This document shows positions 6,949 through 10,894 of a stretch of DNA of 10,894 bases, piece by piece (the first letter of the stretch is position 1; each line of letters begins with the position of its first letter). Below the pieces are notes generated by a model. That model was given only the letters and a program-made list of their open reading frames with translations, ran no database searches and was not told the origin of the DNA. Made by a program: the position numbers and the translations under genes. This DNA comes from Lachnospiraceae bacterium. GTDB lineage: Bacteria > Bacillota_A > Clostridia > Lachnospirales > Lachnospiraceae. The stretch spans positions 1 to 10,894 of the forward strand of contig JAFYAD010000174.1 in assembly GCA_017540915.1 (NCBI GenBank), written 5' to 3'.

Positions 6949-7173
6949 ATGAGTACCAGAGAAATGGCTCACAAGATATTGGATAGTATGAATGAGGAAC
7001 AGCTTATAGGGTTTATTTCGTTATTTAAGTTTTACAATATATCGGTTGAAGATGATGATCTTGCAGAGAGAGAAAGAGCATATGATAATTTGCGAAAAAG
7101 AATAAAACCTGTAACAAACCTTGATTATGATAAAGAACTTTCTGAATATCGAGAGGAGAAGTATGGTGTATGA
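6949..7173 (+). CDS. Antitoxin of a PIN-domain toxin-antitoxin pair
   Basis: 74 residues from ATG 6949, or 76 if the GTG at 6943 is used. The N-terminal part, STREMAHKILDSMNEEQLIGFISLF, is of a type often found before PIN_3 toxin genes in Clostridia. The C-terminal tail, LDYDKELSEYREEKYGV, resembles the acidic, flexible tails by which Phd/RelB-like antitoxins bind their toxin. I see no clear ribbon-helix-helix or AbrB motif. The stop codon overlaps the toxin start in an ATGA arrangement, which is classic for translationally coupled antitoxin-toxin operons. The pair lies between the LicD gene and the fucosyltransferase-like gene in the same orientation. The role as antitoxin rests on gene order and the tail, not on a confirmed family match. 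Confidence 0.75.
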   Translation: MSTREMAHKILDSMNEEQLIGFISLFKFYNISVEDDDLAERERAYDNLRKRIKPVTNLDYDKELSEYREEKYGV

Positions 7174-7586
7174 AGATTTTGATCGATACAAATGTCATGC
7201 TTGATTTTCTGACGGAAAGAGAATCTTTTTTCGGTGAGGCTGATAAAATCATGCAGATGTGTAAAAAGAAGGAAATTGCCGGTGCTGTTGCTGCCCATTC
7301 AATAATGAATTCCTTCTTCATTCTTCGCAAATCTTTTTCTGTAAATGATAGAAGAGAGATGCTTAGAGATTACATGAAGCTGGTAACTGTTGTCGGAATT
7401 GATGGGATAATTATAGACAGGGCATTGCAAAGAGAAGATTTTTCAGATGTTGAGGATTGCCTGCAGGATGAATGTGCTTTGGAATTTGGAGCTGATTATA
7501 TCGTTACACGTAATATCAGCGATTACAAACATTCCAAGGTAAAAGCAATAACACCGGATGAGTTTTTGAATAAAATGTCGAAATAA
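7170..7586 (+). CDS. PIN-domain toxin ribonuclease (VapC/PIN_3-like)
   Basis: 138 residues, a normal length for PIN toxins, which cleave RNA using a cluster of metal-binding acidic residues. The first strand carries the first acidic residue, D6 in MKILIDTNVMLDFL. The central DFSDVEDCLQ (90-99) supplies D93 and D96, and GADYIVTRNISDY (107-119) supplies D109 with the family's T-R-N run. At the position of the second acidic residue of classical VapC there is AHSIMNSFFILRK (42-54), without an obvious Glu; this resembles the PIN_3 subfamily pattern HxIxNxFYILRK. The start overlaps the antitoxin stop by four bases. The product would be cytoplasmic and held inactive by the upstream protein. The target RNA is unknown. 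Confidence 0.88.
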   Translation: MKILIDTNVMLDFLTERESFFGEADKIMQMCKKKEIAGAVAAHSIMNSFFILRKSFSVNDRREMLRDYMKLVTVVGIDGIIIDRALQREDFSDVEDCLQDECALEFGADYIVTRNISDYKHSKVKAITPDEFLNKMSK

Positions 7587-7658
7587 TTTCACATTATACA
7601 TTTAATACATTTTTTAGGATGTCACTAACTATGTTAATATGCAAGACCAAGGAAAACG

Positions 7659-8711
7659 TTGGTTTCAGAAATGAGTATAAAAAGTAAACTGGTTGAAAAT
7701 GAAAATATAAGGTATATAGTACGTTTTTTCAAAAACATCCGGAATGCAAGGGTTGTGTACGACAGTAACCGATTATACAGCAATCCGCAATCTGTATTTA
7801 TAGATCATAAGGGAGATAAAAATACAGGAAGGCTTGTTATGCCGATCATCGTGGATTCAGCGGGATGGGGATTTGGTGCCGGGTTGAGATATGTCCTTGC
7901 GGGACTTTGGTATGCCGATGAGTGCGGATTTACTCCTGTTGTTGAGTACACCTTAAACAGTCTTTATGCCCAGGAGCCCGGATTTATGGGGACGAATAAT
8001 CCTTTTGAATATTTTTTTGAACCGATCACGCTGGAGGATTGGAAAAACAGCCGTGCAATAGTGAGAACAAAAGGGTTTACGCCGGAGTGGGAGGATGACA
8101 GGGTTTCGACCGCTCAGCAATGCATGGAAGCAGAGTACGGGAATACATATAACATACCTGATGAATACACGAAAAGGCTGGGGGTGATATGGAAAAAGTA
8201 TATCAGCCTCAATAAAGCTTCGAGAGAGCAGGTATACAATACGGCAGTCTACAATAGGATAAAAGAAAAAAAGACTGTAGGTGTTCATGTCAGAGGAACG
8301 GATTACAATGCCGGTATCAAGGGGCATCCGGTAAAGGTGGATGAGACCGAGCATGTAAAGCTGGTAAAAAAGCTTTTGGAAACGGAAGGATATGAGCAGG
8401 TGTTCATTGCATCGGATGAGTCCGGAGCCATAGAATATTTCAGGAGTGTTTTTGGTGAGAGGGTATTCTGTTACAGTGACGTATTGAGGTCATCGGACGG
8501 CGAACCGGTCCACTTTTCAAAAAACAAAAGAGAGGCACATCATTACCTTCTTGGAATAGAGATCCTGAAGGATATGTATGCACTGGCTGCATGTGACGGA
8601 TTTGTCGGAGGAATATCACAGATCAGTAATTGTGTACGAATACTAAAGTCCTCCGCGGGGGAGAAATATATCAACATGGAGCTTATTGATCACGGTATAA
8701 ATCTCCGATGA
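7659..8711 (+). CDS. Fucosyltransferase-like glycosyltransferase with HVRGTD motif
   Basis: About 350 residues. The key site is VGVHVRGTDYNAG (207-219), with H210, R212 and D215 matching the HxRxTD donor-phosphate motif of the fucosyltransferase superfamily (NodZ/FUT8 and protein O-fucosyltransferase type; GT11 carries HxRRGD instead). Later signatures fit as well: VFIASDES (248-255), and CDGFVGGISQISNCVRIL (312-329), which resembles the GDP-sugar-binding C-terminal motif. An N-terminal GWGFGAGLRYVLAGLW (69-84) resembles the family's Gly-rich first motif. GDP-fucose is the likely donor, but a GDP-linked deoxysugar or other donor is possible. The start is uncertain: TTG 7659 has AAGGA five bases upstream, whereas ATG 7671 does not. 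The 72-base A/T-rich gap before it (7587-7658) contains a 9-base-period ATACATTT repeat and no convincing promoter. Confidence 0.8.
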   Translation: MVSEMSIKSKLVENENIRYIVRFFKNIRNARVVYDSNRLYSNPQSVFIDHKGDKNTGRLVMPIIVDSAGWGFGAGLRYVLAGLWYADECGFTPVVEYTLNSLYAQEPGFMGTNNPFEYFFEPITLEDWKNSRAIVRTKGFTPEWEDDRVSTAQQCMEAEYGNTYNIPDEYTKRLGVIWKKYISLNKASREQVYNTAVYNRIKEKKTVGVHVRGTDYNAGIKGHPVKVDETEHVKLVKKLLETEGYEQVFIASDESGAIEYFRSVFGERVFCYSDVLRSSDGEPVHFSKNKREAHHYLLGIEILKDMYALAACDGFVGGISQISNCVRILKSSAGEKYINMELIDHGINLR

Positions 8712-8758
8712 CTGAACGGAAGGTTTACGGTCAGGAGGGATAGTCAGAGGAAAAACGA

Positions 8759-9880
8759 ATGAAGGTTGTTTTTTTGTCAAATTACCTCACACATCATCAG
8801 ATACCGTTTTCGGATGAAATGTATTCGATTATGGACGGAGAATACCGGTTTGTCCAGATGGAGGAAATGACCTCGGAGCGAAAAGGCATGGGCTGGGGGA
8901 TTGATGAGTCACGGTTCGGGTATCTGGTCAAATATCAGGACGATCCGGAATTTGCGCAGAGTATGATAGACTCAGCGGATGCAGTGATAGTCTCCGGGTC
9001 AGTGTCATATCGATATACGCAGACGAGGGTTAATACCGGCAGGCTGTTGATAAAATATGATGAAAGACCCTTTAAGCGCAGCGATTTTGAGTTTTTGCTG
9101 AGACCGCGCTTATTCCGTACCATGCTGATATGTCACAGAGCATGCAGGCATAAAAATGTTTACATGTTGTGTGCAGGGGCGTATGTTGCTGAAGATATGA
9201 AAAGATTTGGTGCGTATCCGGGTAAAATGTTCATGTGGGGGTATTTTCCCGCTTTTTTTGATTATGGGGAGGACGGACCTGAAAAAGAGAGGCGGAGCGT
9301 TACGCAGATATTGTGGTGCGGAAGATATATAGCGTTGAAGCGGCCGATGATGGTTGTGGAGCTGGCGGAGCATCTGAAGGAGCAGGGAGCTGATTTTTGC
9401 ATAACGATGATCGGAACCGGCGAATTAAAGCAGGCAGTTGAGCGTGAGATAAAAGAGAGAAAGCTGTCCGGGTACATCCGTATGGTGGATTCGGTTCCTT
9501 ACAGTGAAATGAAGAATTACTATCTGGATGCCGATATTTTCTTTATGACCTCAGACCGCAACGAAGGCTGGGGAGCAGTATTGAACGAGGCAATGAATAA
9601 CGGGTGCATATGCGTGGCTGACCGTATGGCGGGGGCAGCACCATGGTTGATAAGGGATGAAGAAAACGGTTTTTTGTATGATGATCCTCAGGAGGCATAC
9701 AAAAAAATCGACAGGATACTGGAGATGGATGAGTATACTGTCCGAAGGATTCAAAAAAACGCATATGATACTATAAGAGATGGATGGACACCGAGGCTTG
9801 CGGCAGAAAGATTAAAGTCTTTTATAGAGGATCCTGCCGGTTTTGTTTCGCCATCCGGTGGAGTTATGAGAAAAGTGTGA
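8759..9880 (+). CDS. Second family 4 (GT-B) glycosyltransferase
   Basis: 373 residues. ATG 8759 has AGAGG eight bases upstream. The N-terminal domain starts MKVVFLSNYLTHHQIPFSDE, a form found in GT4 enzymes of capsule clusters. The C-terminal domain carries ILWCGRYIALKRPMMVVELA (184-203, the glycine-rich start of the donor-binding half with a Lys near the phosphate), MIGTGELK (217-224), VPYSEMKNYYLDADIFFMTS (246-265), and the donor-site signature EGWGAVLNEAMNNGCICVAD with E269 and E277. It is well diverged from the first GT4 enzyme and probably adds a different sugar. It sits 47 bases after the fucosyltransferase-like gene and 64 before the next glycosyltransferase, consistent with one transcript. 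The donor sugar and linkage cannot be read from sequence. Confidence 0.88.
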   Translation: MKVVFLSNYLTHHQIPFSDEMYSIMDGEYRFVQMEEMTSERKGMGWGIDESRFGYLVKYQDDPEFAQSMIDSADAVIVSGSVSYRYTQTRVNTGRLLIKYDERPFKRSDFEFLLRPRLFRTMLICHRACRHKNVYMLCAGAYVAEDMKRFGAYPGKMFMWGYFPAFFDYGEDGPEKERRSVTQILWCGRYIALKRPMMVVELAEHLKEQGADFCITMIGTGELKQAVEREIKERKLSGYIRMVDSVPYSEMKNYYLDADIFFMTSDRNEGWGAVLNEAMNNGCICVADRMAGAAPWLIRDEENGFLYDDPQEAYKKIDRILEMDEYTVRRIQKNAYDTIRDGWTPRLAAERLKSFIEDPAGFVSPSGGVMRKV

Positions 9881-9929
9881 TGTTTTTTCTTTGTGAGCAA
9901 AAGCAAGCTTAGGTGGATAAAGCATAATC

Positions 9930-9934
9930 GGAGG
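9930..9934 (+). promoter_or_regulatory. Ribosome binding site supporting a GTG start
   Basis: GGAGG ten bases before GTG 9945. An in-frame TGA at 9936 rules out any earlier start. An ATG at 9935 exists but is out of frame and soon meets a stop. Confidence 0.65.
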
Positions 9935-9944
9935 ATGACAGCCG

Positions 9945-10894
9945 GTGTTGGTCTATACTTTGAACTGGGGCGGAAATTACACGGGGAGTATAAGCAGGAT
10001 TATTCGTGATATCGAGGATTCACTGAAACAGGATGATGTGACCTTTGTGCATTATTATGAATCAGGCGAGCCGGGAAAAGATAATTATTTCAGGCTTTCA
10101 GGATGGTTAATGTCTCATTTGTATTATTATTGGGCTCATTTTACAGGAAATCGCTACGGTACGGGTACTATCCCGGCAAAAAAATTTATAAATGCAGTAA
10201 AGCAGGGAAGACCTGATGTTGTACATATACATTGTCCGAACGGCTTTTCAATAAACATTTATATGGTGCTTGATTACCTGAAAAAAAACAGGATACCTAC
10301 GGTTGTGACTAACCACGCTGAATTTTTTTATACCGGAAACTGTGCACACGCCATAGACTGTACTCAGTTTATTCACGGATGTCAAAAATGTCCGGATCAT
10401 AGAGGGCAGGGGAAAAGTATCTTTTTTGACAGATCGCGATATACATGGAAGCGGATGAAAAAAGTATTTGAGGGATATGAGAGCCTTGCGATGGTTGGTG
10501 TTTCACCCTGGTCCGTGAGCAGGATCAGAATGTCGGATATTACAGCAGGGGCAGATGTACGATTGGTAGAAAACGGTGTGGACGATTCGGTTTTCAGGTA
10601 TACAGCAGATATGACCTCCGGCACTGATGAGGATGAACGTATACTGATCCTTCAGGTGACATCGGCATTCACGCTGGACGACGATGACCTGAAGGGAGGA
10701 AGGTATTTTTGGAGACTTGCACGGGAATTTGAACATGATAACAGGTTTCTGTTCATAGTCGCCGGAAACTACCGCGTGGGTGATGCTGCTGTGCCGAAAA
10801 ACATGAGGTTTTTAGGTGCGGTCGGTAAGGCTGAGGATCTCGCCGGGTTGTACAGCCGCTGTGATCTTATGGTCACGACCGGCAGGAGGGAGAC
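9945..10894 (+). CDS. Glycosyltransferase with HxE/TGxC/GCxxCP motif, partial at right edge
   Basis: At least 316 residues, open to the end of the window and without internal stops. The N-terminus (LVYTLNWGGNYTGSISRI) contains the glycine-rich loop of GT-B enzymes, and DVVHIHCPNGFS (91-102) is the usual acceptor-domain strand-loop. The diagnostic stretch TNHAEFFYTGNCAHAIDC, followed by GCQKCP (122-150), matches the conserved H-x-x-x-x-TGxC...C...GCxxCP pattern of WcaC-like colanic-acid-type glycosyltransferases. The four cysteines (C133, C139, C146, C149) could bind a metal or form structural bridges. VGVSPWSVSRI and VENGVDDSVF follow, as in GT4 proteins. The start must be GTG 9945 or TTG 9948 because of the TGA at 9936; the next in-frame ATG is residue 56. 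The E-x7-E donor motif must lie beyond the window. It probably adds a sugar to the same repeat unit as its neighbours. Confidence 0.85.
   Translation, partial: MLVYTLNWGGNYTGSISRIIRDIEDSLKQDDVTFVHYYESGEPGKDNYFRLSGWLMSHLYYYWAHFTGNRYGTGTIPAKKFINAVKQGRPDVVHIHCPNGFSINIYMVLDYLKKNRIPTVVTNHAEFFYTGNCAHAIDCTQFIHGCQKCPDHRGQGKSIFFDRSRYTWKRMKKVFEGYESLAMVGVSPWSVSRIRMSDITAGADVRLVENGVDDSVFRYTADMTSGTDEDERILILQVTSAFTLDDDDLKGGRYFWRLAREFEHDNRFLFIVAGNYRVGDAAVPKNMRFLGAVGKAEDLAGLYSRCDLMVTTGRRE

Noticed and set aside
7596..7612. Two ATACATTT copies nine bases apart as toxin-antitoxin operator or iterons
   Set aside because: Only two copies in a very A/T-rich gap; this is easily expected by chance.
7600..7640. Promoter for the fucosyltransferase-like gene (TAATAT at 7635-7640)
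   Set aside because: No acceptable -35 box at 16-18 bases upstream, and the gap is A/T-rich throughout.
8712..8736. CTGA...TCAG repeat after the fucosyltransferase-like gene, as a terminator
   Set aside because: Only four outer bases pair cleanly, the interior is mismatched, and no T-run follows.

Overview
This window looks like chromosomal DNA from an anaerobic Gram-positive bacterium of the Clostridia. A Lachnospiraceae member (Butyrivibrio, Pseudobutyrivibrio or a relative) is my best guess. The pointers are strong GGAGG ribosome sites, moderate A+T content, a secreted protein joining Asn-Pro leucine-rich repeats to S-layer-homology modules, a DUF1902 mini-protein, a PIN_3-type toxin pair and a capsule/exopolysaccharide glycosyltransferase cluster. 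The family assignment is inference from protein style; no rRNA or other phylogenetic marker is present. All recognised genes lie on the + strand.

Layout. (1) 1-74 is the last 23 codons of an ABC transporter ATPase. (2) 194-2716 encodes an 840-residue, highly charged, unrecognised protein. It has a 12-nt tandem repeat coding for EPEK units, coiled-coil-like stretches and what looks like an internal duplication. (3) 2763-4523 encodes a secreted surface protein: signal peptide, one EF-hand/dockerin-like calcium loop, about ten leucine-rich repeats, then S-layer-homology-like modules. (4) 4524-4753 is a non-coding stretch that is unusually rich in palindromes. An 83-nt segment folds into a roughly 35-bp hairpin, followed by three smaller hairpins inside a closing stem, with a perfect TATAAT box among them. 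(5) 4754-4921 is a 55-residue DUF1902 (HicB-like) gene. (6) 4951-10894 is a surface-polysaccharide cluster: a GT4 glycosyltransferase, a LicD-type phosphotransferase overlapping it, an inserted antitoxin/PIN-toxin pair, a fucosyltransferase-like enzyme with an HVRGTD motif, a second GT4 enzyme, and a third glycosyltransferase with a conserved Cys pattern that runs off the right edge.

How the genes work together. The cytoplasmic glycosyltransferases probably each add one sugar to a growing lipid-linked repeat unit. The LicD protein would decorate it with a phospho-substituent such as phosphocholine, and the HVRGTD enzyme would add fucose or a similar deoxysugar. The product would be a decorated capsule, exopolysaccharide or teichoic-acid-like polymer. 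The LRR/SLH protein would sit on the same cell surface. The toxin-antitoxin pair is probably a passenger or stabiliser of the cluster rather than part of the pathway. I found no tRNA, rRNA, CRISPR array or transposase. The most unexplained parts are the palindromic block at 4551-4716 and the 840-residue protein.
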